Assembly (NCBI GenBank): GCA_965277595.1
Contig: CBDIDH010000001.1
Location: 806,001-870,000, forward strand
Length of the DNA: 64,000 nucleotides
Origin: CBDIDH01 sp965277595
Lineage (GTDB): Bacteria > Planctomycetota > Planctomycetia > Isosphaerales > Isosphaeraceae
Direction of reading: 5' to 3'
Shown here: positions 39,474 through 47,786 of the stretch, one piece after another
How the letters are laid out: each line of letters begins with the position of its first letter
Position numbering within the stretch: position 1 is the first letter of the stretch
Translations under genes and position numbers: made by a program
Notes under the pieces: generated by a model
The model's database searches: none
What the model saw: only the letters and a program-made list of their open reading frames with translations
What the model was told of the DNA's origin: nothing

Positions 39474-40546
39474 GATTGGCCCCCTTTGGCGTTCGGGAGG
39501 GTTCGCGGCGATCGGATCGTGCCGTGAAGGCTGAGCAGGTCATCGCGGCCCATCGCCTCGATCCGCGCCAGGAGGGCGCGCGTTCGCGGATCAAGAGAGG
39601 TCATCGCGTCTTTTTCCAGGTCGGTCAGGGTCATGATTCGCAGAGCGAGCATCTCGTCCATCTCGGTTCCGTCAAAGCAATCGCCCTGACTTTCGGGGGC
39701 GACCTGGGGATAATCCTCAAGAATGATCGGCGCCGAGAGCATCAACGCGGCTGAGTCTTGCTCGCCGACGAGGACCGGCCAGGTGCCGACGTTCTCGCAG
39801 GCCGAGGCCGCCTCGCGGCACGATTCGCGCGGGTCCGTGAGCGAGACGAACCGGCCCGCATTGACGCCGAGAATCGCATGCGTTGATGCGAGGCAACGCA
39901 GCGGGGCGTCGTCGCGGGGCGTCCCGCGTTCCATGCTCAGGGGCGTTCGGTTCGAGACGCTGAGCCTGACACGATAAAGGCCCGGTTCGACCTCGACGGC
40001 GGACGCATCGACGTCGACGAAGATCTCGGATTGCTCGCGGATCAGGGCGCCGACGACCGGTCCGTCGTCCTGGTGCAACGGTTCAAGGCGGCGCCCGCCC
40101 GCGAACGAGACCGAGACGTGTTGCGGGGTGTGGATCAGGTCGCCAAGCTGGATCGAGCCAAGGTTCACCTCGCGTTCCTCGGCCTCTTGCCAGGTGTGAT
40201 AGGATGTTGCGCCGATCCGAAGAATCTCGACCTCGCGGAAGGCGAGGGGATTGGTCTCGGTTTCGGAAAGCCGGGCGATCGGCGGATCGATCGCGGCGAC
40301 GTCGCGGGCGGTGAGGTGCAAAAAGCGAACGACAGCCTCGAAAACCGTCGAGGCCGAGCCGAGGACGAGGCATTCGGTCTGCTGGCGGAAGGCGTCGCCG
40401 GTCTGGTTCCGACAGTAGGGTTCGGGATAGAGGCCGCCAAAGGTCCAGCGCTGGCGGTTCTTGGTCGAGGGACGATACGGATAGAGGATAAATCCCTCAT
40501 AAAGGACGGCGTTGGCGATCGGGTCAACGAGACTACGGTTCAACAT
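39467..40546 (-). CDS. Conserved uncharacterised protein of hydrogenase maturation clusters (359 aa)
   Basis: Starts MLNRSLVDPIANAVLYEGFI, followed by LYPYRPSTKNRQRWTFGGLY, a beginning I associate with hypothetical proteins beside group-1h hydrogenase genes in actinobacteria (from memory). The middle is beta-rich, and a later part includes NVGTWPVLVGEQDSAALMLS and DCFDGTEMDEMLALRIMTLTD. The end has DPRTRALLARIEAMGRDDLLSLHG. No membrane segment or known catalytic motif. It overlaps the small ORF upstream by 7 bases and the 104-residue gene downstream by 7 bases. Function unknown. Confidence 0.75.
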   Translation of the reverse strand: MLNRSLVDPIANAVLYEGFILYPYRPSTKNRQRWTFGGLYPEPYCRNQTGDAFRQQTECLVLGSASTVFEAVVRFLHLTARDVAAIDPPIARLSETETNPLAFREVEILRIGATSYHTWQEAEEREVNLGSIQLGDLIHTPQHVSVSFAGGRRLEPLHQDDGPVVGALIREQSEIFVDVDASAVEVEPGLYRVRLSVSNRTPLSMERGTPRDDAPLRCLASTHAILGVNAGRFVSLTDPRESCREAASACENVGTWPVLVGEQDSAALMLSAPIILEDYPQVAPESQGDCFDGTEMDEMLALRIMTLTDLEKDAMTSLDPRTRALLARIEAMGRDDLLSLHGTIRSPRTLPNAKGGQSC

Positions 40547-40722
40547 GGCGTTCGTGGCTCCCTGGCCGAGGCGAGCGGGCGTTCGAGGGCCTCGACTCGC
40601 TCGGCGATCTCGCGCTGGAGATTCGGTGCCGAGGCGTTTCTGGGCGCAAGCATATCGTCATCCGATGCAAGGGCGGACTTGTCAGTGTCTCGGTCGATCT
40701 CGGGAGCGGTGGTCATCAGCAA
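40540..40722 (-). CDS. Possible small protein between hypE and the 359-residue gene
   Basis: 60 residues (58 if ATG 40716 is used). Its start overlaps the hypE stop and its stop overlaps the next start by 7 bases, which fits a genuine operon member. Sequence is polar (EIDRDTDKSALASDDDM) and ends in a helix NLQREIAERVEALERPL. No family recognised. It might instead be only the translated spacer between two genes. Confidence 0.45.
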   Translation of the reverse strand: MLMTTAPEIDRDTDKSALASDDDMLAPRNASAPNLQREIAERVEALERPLASAREPRTPC

Positions 40723-41801
40723 ATTCTCGGCAACTGTTCACCTGAGAGGAGGGTCACGACCCGGCTTCCACCGACGCGCGAACGCATCAGGACCATCTTC
40801 GGATGGTTGGCGACGATTGATCCGATGATCGCCGCGTTCCGCCCCAGGGGATGAGCCTGAACCGCTTCGAGAACCCGGGCCGCGGCGTTGGGGGGCAGGA
40901 TCGCCAGCAGCTTCCCCTCATTGGCGACGTAGAGGGGATCGAGGCCAAGCATCTCGCAGGCCCCCTTGACTTCCGGCCGGACGGGAATCGCCGACTCGTC
41001 GAGTTCGACACCGACGCCCGAGGCCGTCGCCAGTTCGTTCAGTGAGCTGGAAACGCCCCCTCGGGTCGGGTCGCGCATGCAGCGCGTTCGCGGACAAACC
41101 TCCAGAATCAACTCGGCCAGACCATTCAACGCGGCGGTATCGCTTTCCAGGACGGTCTCGAAATCGATCCCCTCGCGGACCGACATAATGGTGATTCCGT
41201 GGTCGCCGATCGTTCCCGAAAGCAGGATCTGATCGCCGGGCCGCGCGGCCTGAATCGAGAGCGAACGCCCCGGGGGGATCAGGCCGACACCCGTTGTACA
41301 GATAAAAATCTGATCCCCCTTGCCACGATCGACGACCTTGGTATCGCCGGTGACGAGCATGACCCCGGCCTCGTCGCAAGCCTGACGCATCGACGCGGCG
41401 ATACGCCCCAGGTCGTCCAGCGCCAGCCCTTCTTCAAGGATGAAGGCCGCCGAAAGATAGAGGGGCCGGGCACCTCCGACGGCCAGGTCGTTCACGGTGC
41501 CGTGAACGGCGAGCCGACCGATATCGCCGCCCGGAAAGAAGATCGGCCGGACGACGAACGAGTCGGTCGTGATCGCGATTTGGGGTGAGGTCTCGCCCGC
41601 GAAACCGGGCAAGGGCACGCTCGCCTGGTCTTCCAGGCGGTTGAGGATCTCGTTCCCAAGCGCGGGGAGAAAGACCTTCTGAATCAGGTCGGCGGAGAGG
41701 AGGCCGCCGCTACCGTGGCCGAGCAAAATCCGGTCGTAACTGGACCGGGGGAGTGGACACGTTGCCAAATTCGGACTGCCTGGCGAATCCTCGAAAGTCA
41801 T
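40716..41801 (-). CDS. hypE: Carbamoyl dehydratase HypE
   Basis: 361 residues from ATG 41801 (a TTG at 41816 is also in frame). Motifs: ILLGHGSGGLLSADLI, ITTDSFVVRPIFFPGGDIGRLAVHGTVNDLAVGGA, VTGDTKVVDRGKGD, RDPTRGGVSSSLNELA, and the C-terminal PRIC whose cysteine is carbamoylated by HypF and dehydrated to thiocyanate. It supplies the CN ligands of the Ni-Fe site. 64 bases follow the hypD stop. Confidence 0.96.
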   Translation of the reverse strand: MTFEDSPGSPNLATCPLPRSSYDRILLGHGSGGLLSADLIQKVFLPALGNEILNRLEDQASVPLPGFAGETSPQIAITTDSFVVRPIFFPGGDIGRLAVHGTVNDLAVGGARPLYLSAAFILEEGLALDDLGRIAASMRQACDEAGVMLVTGDTKVVDRGKGDQIFICTTGVGLIPPGRSLSIQAARPGDQILLSGTIGDHGITIMSVREGIDFETVLESDTAALNGLAELILEVCPRTRCMRDPTRGGVSSSLNELATASGVGVELDESAIPVRPEVKGACEMLGLDPLYVANEGKLLAILPPNAAARVLEAVQAHPLGRNAAIIGSIVANHPKMVLMRSRVGGSRVVTLLSGEQLPRIC

Positions 41802-41865
41802 GACGATGTCCAGCAAGGCAAAGAAACGCGCGTGTCGTGAACGTTCTGTTGTTTGATGAATTGTA

Positions 41866-42990
41866 TCACGGTTGGGATGAAAGATTGGCGACCTGAGTCA
41901 AATCCAGATGTCGGCCATATGCGTAATACGCGGCGCAGGCACCTTCGGAGGAAACCATCGTCGCCCCGAGCGGCGTCTGGGGCGTGCACGAGCGGCCAAA
42001 CGCGGGGCAGTCAAGCGGTTTGCGTTGCCCCTTGAGAATCTGACCACTGATGCAGACCGGTGATTCGCGGGTCTTGATGTCCGCGACTTCGAACCGCGTC
42101 TCGGCGTCATGACCTTGAAAGTCGGGCCGGAGCCGATATCCGCTTCGCGGAATCCGACCGATTCCGCGCCAGTTGCGATCGCAGACCTCGAAGACGTCAT
42201 CGATCAATTTCTGAGAGGCGGGGTTCCCTTCGGATCGAACGGCCCGAGCATAGGGATTTTCGACCTCGGCGCGGCCGCTTTCGAGTTGCGAGAGCGTGCG
42301 CAACAAGCCTTCGAGAAGGTCGAGCGGCTCGAATCCGGTGATCACGATCGGGACCTGATAATCGCGGGCGATTGGCCCGTATTCGCCGCAACCCATCACG
42401 GCGCAGACGTGGCCTGGGCCGAGAAACCCCCGCACCAGGTTATCGGGCGCATCGAGCAAGGCGCGCATCATCGGCGGCACGAGGACGTGCGAGACGAGCA
42501 TGCTGAAATTTTCGAGGCCGCGGCGATGAGCCTGCCAGACGGCCATCGCGTTCGGAGGCGCGGTGGTCTCGAACCCGATCGCGAAGAAGACAACCTGTCG
42601 GTCGGGATGCGCCGCGGCGAGGTTCACGGCGTCGAGCGGCGAATAAACGACCCGGACGTCGCTGCCTTGAGACTTCAGGCTGAGGAGGTCGCCTTGAGAG
42701 CCGGGAACGCGGAGCATGTCGCCAAAGGAGCAGAAAACCACGTCGCGCCGGGAGGCGATCGCATGCGCCCGGTCGATCATTTCCAGAGAGGTCACGCAGA
42801 CGGGGCAGCCCGGCCCGTGGACGAGTTCCACGCCTTGGGGCAGAAGCGTGTCAATTCCGTACTTGACGATCGTATGGGTCTGTCCGCCGCAGACTTCCAT
42901 GATCGTCCAGGGCCGGGTGACCACCTTCGCGATCGCGCCCGCGAGCTTCCGGGCGGCGGCTCCGTCACGATATTCATCGAGATATTTCAA
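41866..42990 (-). CDS. hypD: Hydrogenase Fe(CN)2CO assembly scaffold HypD
   Basis: 374 residues from ATG 42990. Conserved cysteine motifs MEVCGGQTH, HGPGCPVCVT, and AVMGCGEYGPIA with the C-terminal cluster cysteines in PVCISGQILKG, LDCPAFG, SCTP and GACAAYY. A [4Fe-4S] protein on which HypC and HypE assemble the iron-cyanide-carbonyl unit. The start lies inside the end of hypC (17-base overlap). Length is normal. Confidence 0.97.
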   Translation of the reverse strand: MKYLDEYRDGAAARKLAGAIAKVVTRPWTIMEVCGGQTHTIVKYGIDTLLPQGVELVHGPGCPVCVTSLEMIDRAHAIASRRDVVFCSFGDMLRVPGSQGDLLSLKSQGSDVRVVYSPLDAVNLAAAHPDRQVVFFAIGFETTAPPNAMAVWQAHRRGLENFSMLVSHVLVPPMMRALLDAPDNLVRGFLGPGHVCAVMGCGEYGPIARDYQVPIVITGFEPLDLLEGLLRTLSQLESGRAEVENPYARAVRSEGNPASQKLIDDVFEVCDRNWRGIGRIPRSGYRLRPDFQGHDAETRFEVADIKTRESPVCISGQILKGQRKPLDCPAFGRSCTPQTPLGATMVSSEGACAAYYAYGRHLDLTQVANLSSQP

Positions 42991-43360
42991 GGTCGTCCAC
43001 CGCGATTGCCTGGCCTTCGTTCAGCGCGATGCCACCGGTTGAGGCCGATTGTCCTGGATCGGGAGGACGTTCGCTCCGCTGAGCGTCGGGGGTATTCCTG
43101 GTCAAAGAAGCGTCGTCGGTCGGAGCGAGTTCGTCGAGCTGGTCCATCGCGTTGAGGAAGTCGAAGACGCGAAGCGCCTCGGCCTCATCGATCCGGGAGA
43201 GGGCGAAGCCGACATGGACGACGACGTACTCATTGATCTGGACGTCGGGCACATGCTCAAGGCAGACGCGCTTGAAAATCCCGCCGAACGCGACCTTACC
43301 CATGAGCATGTCGTGCTCTCGGTATGTCTCGACGACTTTACCGGGAATTCCCAGGCACAT
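42974..43360 (-). CDS. hypC: Hydrogenase assembly chaperone HypC with a C-terminal extension
   Basis: 128 residues from ATG 43360. N-terminal MCLGIPGKVVE provides the essential Cys2. The conserved HypC core runs to about residue 76 (VHVGFALSRIDEAEALRVFDFL). Most HypC proteins end near 75-95 residues. Here about 45 extra residues follow (TDDASLTRNTPDAQRSERPP and onward), polar and probably disordered; part of this tail overlaps the hypD start. Carries iron from HypD to the large subunit precursor. Confidence 0.94.
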   Translation of the reverse strand: MCLGIPGKVVETYREHDMLMGKVAFGGIFKRVCLEHVPDVQINEYVVVHVGFALSRIDEAEALRVFDFLNAMDQLDELAPTDDASLTRNTPDAQRSERPPDPGQSASTGGIALNEGQAIAVDDLEISR

Positions 43361-43405
43361 GAGTTTGATCCTCGATCCAGGCTGAGGGGTTCCATTTGGA
43401 TTGCG

Positions 43406-45688
43406 TCAGAACGTTCCGGCCCTCGCGGAGGCGATGGCGAGCTGGCCGAGGCTCAGGCCACCATCATTCGGGGGAACCTGCTGATGTCGGTAAACCTGGA
43501 ATCCATCCGCGTTCAGGCGATCGACGACCTCGACCGTGAGCAGAGCATTAAGAAAGACGCCGCCGCTGAGAACCACCTCGGAAATTCCGGTCCGCCGACG
43601 CAATTGACCGCAGACCTGAGAGACGACCTCGACCACGCAGAAATGAAATCGACGTCCGATGATCGCCGGAGCCAGACCGCGACGCAAGTCTCTGGCGATT
43701 TCGCCGATCAAGGGGCGGGTGTCAATGATCAGGGGGGCCTTAGCCGTGGGATCGTCTTCGATCGCGAACGGATAGGCATCCGCGCTCTGTTCTCGCGTGG
43801 CCAGCCATTCGAGTTCGACGGCCGCCTGGCCTTCGTAGGTCACGCGGTCGCGGAGTCCGGCAAGCGCCGCGACGGCGTCAAAGAGTCGCCCCATGCTCGA
43901 TGTCTCAGGCGAGTTGAGGCGACGCTCGATCATCCGGGCGATGGTTTTGAAGGCGGAGCTTGGAACACGATCGCAGAGAAATTCACCGCTTAGTCCGGCA
44001 TCGATCAGGTACGACGCCGCCATTCTCCAGGGTTCGCGGACGGCCTGGTCGCCGCCGGGAAGCGGGACGTAACGCAGGTGCGCGGCGCGTTGAAAATCGC
44101 GGAAATCTCCGGTGAAAAACTCAGACCCCCAGAGAGCGCCATCGGTTCCGAGGCCGTTGCCGTCGAAGGCGAGGCCGATGACGGGGCGATCGAGGTGGTT
44201 GTCGGCCATGCAGCTTGCGACGTGCGCCTCGTGGTGCTGGACCGCCAGCCGAGGGAGGGACTGGTCAAGCGTCGAGGCGAACCGGGTCGAGGCGTAATCG
44301 GGGTGCAGGTCGTGGACGATCAATTTTGGCTCGATACCAAAGAGGCGTTGATAATGGCCGATCGACGCGACGTAGGCGAGATAACCCTCATAATGATCGA
44401 GGTCGCCGAGATGATGGCTCAGAAAGGCATGGCGATCGCGGCCGAGCGCGAAGGTCGCTTTCAACTGGCCTCCCAGGGCGAGCGTGGGCTGAGGGCAGGG
44501 GATCGGGAGTTCGATCGGTCGCGGCGCGGACCCGCGCGACCTGCGGATCGGCAGTTCCGCGCCGGCGACGACGCGGGTCACGGAATCATCGCAACGCGTC
44601 TGGATCGGTCGATCGTTGGTCAGGAAAAGGTCGGCGATCGCGGCGAGGCGGGCCAGGGCGTCGGCGTCTTTAAAGGCGATCGGCTCGTCGGACAAGTTAC
44701 CGCTGGTCATGACCAGGGGCAGGCCGTTCAAGGCGTCGAGAAGGAGATGGTGCAAGGGCGTGTAAGGCAGCATGACGCCGACGTAGGGATTGCCCGAGGC
44801 GATCGCTTCGGCCAGGTTGGTTCCTGGTCGGCGACGCAGAAGGGTGATCGGTCGGCCTCGGGAGAGGAGCAAGGCACGCTCGGCCGCGTTGATCTCACAA
44901 AAGACGAGGGCCGCGGCGAGGTCGCGGACCATGACGGCCAGGGGTTTTTCGTCGCGCTGCTTGCGGCTTCGGAGTTCGGCGACGGCCCGGGAATCGATCG
45001 CATTGCAGGCGAGGTGATATCCGCCCAGGCTTTTTAGGGCGACGATCTGGCCCGCCTTGAGGGCATCGACGGCCAGCGCCAGAGGTTGAACCGCATCGAT
45101 GACCTGGCCGAGGCGATCCAGGGCATGGAGCTTCGGGCCACAGGCGGGGCAGGCGATCGGCTGAGCGTGATAACGGCGGTCGCGCGGGTCGTTGTATTCG
45201 GACCGGCAGGCGGGGCACATGGCGAAGCTCGACATGGCCGTGCGGGCGCGATCATAAGGAACGCCGTGGATAATCGACAGCCGGGGGCCGCAATTCGCGC
45301 AGTTGAGAAAGGGGTAGAGAAAGCGGCGATCGGTTGGATCGAACAATTCGCGCAAACAGTCGTCGCAGGTGGCGAGATCCGGGGCGATGAAGACGGGTCC
45401 CTGGGAATCGAAAGCGCTGGCTTCGATTTGAAAAAGGGTGTCGCCGCGGGGTTGCGCCGAAACCCAGTGGACGCGGTCGATCTGGGCCAGGGGGGGCGGT
45501 CGGGTCGTCAGGGAGTCGAGAAAGGCGTCAAGGCGGGAAGTCTCGCCTTCGACGTTGATGAGCACGACGCCGTTCTGGTTTTTGACCTGACCGCAGAGGC
45601 CGATTCGAACCGCCAGTTCATGAACAAATGGGCGAAAACCGACCCCCTGAACGATGCCGGTCACCGTGATCGATCGGCGTTCCCGCAA
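43406..45688 (-). CDS. hypF: Carbamoyltransferase HypF
   Basis: 760 residues from TTG 45688, with GAGG 8 bases upstream; the frame is open to 45832 but that part is repeat-derived. Domains in order: acylphosphatase (TVTGIVQGVGFRPFVHELA), two zinc fingers (CDDC, CANCG, CPAC, CPACG), the YrdC domain (ALKSLGGYHLACNA) and a Kae1-like domain (VQHHEAHVASCMADN, LAFDGNGLGTDGALWGSEF, VVLSGGVFLNALL). It makes carbamoyl-adenylate and transfers the carbamoyl group to HypE. Full length, first gene of the cluster. Confidence 0.96.
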   Translation of the reverse strand: MRERRSITVTGIVQGVGFRPFVHELAVRIGLCGQVKNQNGVVLINVEGETSRLDAFLDSLTTRPPPLAQIDRVHWVSAQPRGDTLFQIEASAFDSQGPVFIAPDLATCDDCLRELFDPTDRRFLYPFLNCANCGPRLSIIHGVPYDRARTAMSSFAMCPACRSEYNDPRDRRYHAQPIACPACGPKLHALDRLGQVIDAVQPLALAVDALKAGQIVALKSLGGYHLACNAIDSRAVAELRSRKQRDEKPLAVMVRDLAAALVFCEINAAERALLLSRGRPITLLRRRPGTNLAEAIASGNPYVGVMLPYTPLHHLLLDALNGLPLVMTSGNLSDEPIAFKDADALARLAAIADLFLTNDRPIQTRCDDSVTRVVAGAELPIRRSRGSAPRPIELPIPCPQPTLALGGQLKATFALGRDRHAFLSHHLGDLDHYEGYLAYVASIGHYQRLFGIEPKLIVHDLHPDYASTRFASTLDQSLPRLAVQHHEAHVASCMADNHLDRPVIGLAFDGNGLGTDGALWGSEFFTGDFRDFQRAAHLRYVPLPGGDQAVREPWRMAASYLIDAGLSGEFLCDRVPSSAFKTIARMIERRLNSPETSSMGRLFDAVAALAGLRDRVTYEGQAAVELEWLATREQSADAYPFAIEDDPTAKAPLIIDTRPLIGEIARDLRRGLAPAIIGRRFHFCVVEVVSQVCGQLRRRTGISEVVLSGGVFLNALLTVEVVDRLNADGFQVYRHQQVPPNDGGLSLGQLAIASARAGTF

Positions 45689-45793
45689 AGTGACGACCTC
45701 GGCGAGGGAATGTCTGCAGGTTTTGCCCGACTTGATTATCCTGGCCGATCGAAATCGAGAATGGAAGGATCGAGGGATGGCCAGGTCAGAATC

Positions 45794-45842
45794 TTCGATG
45801 ACCGATGGGTTGAAATTTCGGTCATCGGTCATCGGTCATTGA
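45794..45842. repeat. Small heptad hairpin (copy 7) upstream of hypF
   Basis: CGATGACCGATGGG, a short loop, then TCGGTCATCGGTCATCGGTC. The stem is partly complementary; outer terminal repeats are absent. It contains the stop codon of the M48 peptidase gene and lies 106 bases from the hypF start. Confidence 0.72.
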
Positions 45843-47786
45843 ATTTCCCGCGAGATCGACCTGAGAACCGGGGCAGGAGACGACCGACCGGGCGAGCTTG
45901 CGCGACTTGCCGGATCGGGCGATGACAAGAACCTGTCCGGGAAGCTGAACCCGAGGAATAAAACGGCGGACAAGGGCGGATTCGAGATCAGGTCGGGCAA
46001 ATCCCCAGGTGGAAGGCGTTCCAGCCAGGCAGAGGATGAAGAGGGGACGGTTCAGAAAGTATTGAAGATCCTTGCGGACGAGCCAGACGGCGACGCAATC
46101 GGGCTCCGAGGAGGCGACCTCGCGCAACGAGGAAAGCGCGTCGACGGTCAGGCCGTGCGGAAGGAAGCGGTCGCCGGGGTGGATCGTGGACCGCTCGCGC
46201 TGGGCCAGAAGGATTTCCGAGTCGTAGCGGTCAAGTCGGGCACGGATCGCCTGGAGTCGATCGGTCTGGCCGGTGGTCCGGTAATGATCTTCGAGGACGT
46301 TGCAGGCGCGGGTCATCCATTGTTCGTCGGCGCGGTCGATCACCCCGAGGAGCCAGCGTTCTCCCTCGGAGTCGCCGACGCCGAGGAGGTGCTGGCCGAG
46401 AACGACACTGGCTCCGGCATGCTCGGCGTTCTGAGCGAGGATCGCGCGAAGCCGAGTGACCGCCGGGGCAATTCCCCGGCGATCGATGGTCTCGCGAGCC
46501 GTTTCCCAGAGACTGGAAACGTCTTGCGGAGCGGTCGATTCTTTCGGGCTTGTCGAGGCGATCTCGGTTCCAGCCTCGCGGAGATCGTGGGGCTTGCGAC
46601 GGCGGCGGCCGGCGGCCTCGCGGCGGTGTCTTTCGCGCCAGGCGGCCTGGTTCATCCGCCGCCAGTCGGAGGCAAGCTCCTGTTCGATCCGTTCGAGGTC
46701 AGGCCCGAGAAAGGCTTCGGCGGCCGAGGGGTGGGGGGCCTTGGGAAAGCCCGAGGCGCGGAAGTCGGCCAGCGGCAGGCCGAGGGCCTGGGCTCGGGCG
46801 GGAAAAGAGGGATGCGAGTCGTTGACGTCGGTCGCCCGGCTCAGGCCGCGATCGGTCCAGAGCGCCGATTCAACGGCGCTGGGGGGAATCTCCAGCGCGG
46901 TTCGAAGCCGGGCGAGGACGTCGTCGGGAGGCTCGGCGGAATGCTCGGCTTCTCGGTAAAGGTCGACCCAGAACCGCTCGGAGAGCCAGGGCCAGAGGCA
47001 TTCCATGCGCCAGAGTGCCGAGGCCAGCGTGGCGGCGCCGCAGAGGCCGGCGGCGATCCGGTCTGCCTGGAATTCCTGCAAGCGCGAGAGCACCTGCGAT
47101 CGGGCGTGAAGTCGGGGCCAGTACCATTCCACGAATTTCGAGACAATCGAGTTGGACTTGCCCGCGCCGGGCCTCTGAATCTTCTTGAGCAGGGTTTCCC
47201 AGGTCCGGTGTAGGCGATAGAGCCGGTTGCCGCTCCGGCCGTGTCGAGCCGAGAGATGGACGAATTCATGAGCGAGGACCGCCCGAAGCTCGTCGGGTGT
47301 CAGGGTGGTCGAGAGCGGCAGACCAATTTCCAGGACGGTTCGGGGCCAGCCAAGGACTCCCAGACGCGGAAACTCGCGGACGCTTGCGTTGAAGTCAAGC
47401 GAGACCCGAACCTCGTCGAAGGGGCGGCAACCAAGCTTGCGTTGAAGCCCTTCGAGGAGGTTGTTCAATGCGGGCGCCTCGCCGGGTTTGAGAAGGCGGC
47501 CCGCGGGCGGGGCGATCTCCGTCAGGAGAAAGAGACCCGCCTGAGAGGCTCCATAGACAAGCAAAAGAACGCCGACGACAAGGAGGATGATGCTCAGGGG
47601 GGCTTCGAGGAACATCCCCGAGGCGAAGGCGGCGGCACCCATCAGGAAGAGCAGGGCGAGCCAGGAGACGACACCCGTCAGGCCGAACGCGACCCAGGCG
47701 GAGATGGAACGTTCCAGGGCGGCCTGCCGACTTGCGTACCGACCTTCGATCTCTTTGACGAGAGCGTCGAAGTCGTGTCGGGTCAT
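45822..47786 (-). CDS. Membrane-anchored M48-family zinc metallopeptidase
   Basis: 654 residues from ATG 47786. Two adjacent transmembrane segments (about 30-60 and 64-90). The active site HEFVH is at 173-177 (VLAHEFVHLSARHG), with the third zinc ligand E238 in LQEFQADRIAAG. The C-terminal half (from about 380) is a soluble region with TPR-like helices (GASVVLGQHLLGVGDSEGE) and no known domain. HtpX/Ste24-type peptidases act on membrane proteins. The last residues (SMTDDR and stop) come from the heptad hairpin. Overlaps the upstream TPR gene by 4 bases. Confidence 0.9.
   Translation of the reverse strand: MTRHDFDALVKEIEGRYASRQAALERSISAWVAFGLTGVVSWLALLFLMGAAAFASGMFLEAPLSIILLVVGVLLLVYGASQAGLFLLTEIAPPAGRLLKPGEAPALNNLLEGLQRKLGCRPFDEVRVSLDFNASVREFPRLGVLGWPRTVLEIGLPLSTTLTPDELRAVLAHEFVHLSARHGRSGNRLYRLHRTWETLLKKIQRPGAGKSNSIVSKFVEWYWPRLHARSQVLSRLQEFQADRIAAGLCGAATLASALWRMECLWPWLSERFWVDLYREAEHSAEPPDDVLARLRTALEIPPSAVESALWTDRGLSRATDVNDSHPSFPARAQALGLPLADFRASGFPKAPHPSAAEAFLGPDLERIEQELASDWRRMNQAAWRERHRREAAGRRRRKPHDLREAGTEIASTSPKESTAPQDVSSLWETARETIDRRGIAPAVTRLRAILAQNAEHAGASVVLGQHLLGVGDSEGERWLLGVIDRADEQWMTRACNVLEDHYRTTGQTDRLQAIRARLDRYDSEILLAQRERSTIHPGDRFLPHGLTVDALSSLREVASSEPDCVAVWLVRKDLQYFLNRPLFILCLAGTPSTWGFARPDLESALVRRFIPRVQLPGQVLVIARSGKSRKLARSVVSCPGSQVDLAGNSMTDDR

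Noticed and set aside
45689..45832. N-terminal extension of hypF
   Set aside because: The extra residues come from the heptad element and an unconserved stretch; the acylphosphatase domain begins right after TTG 45688.
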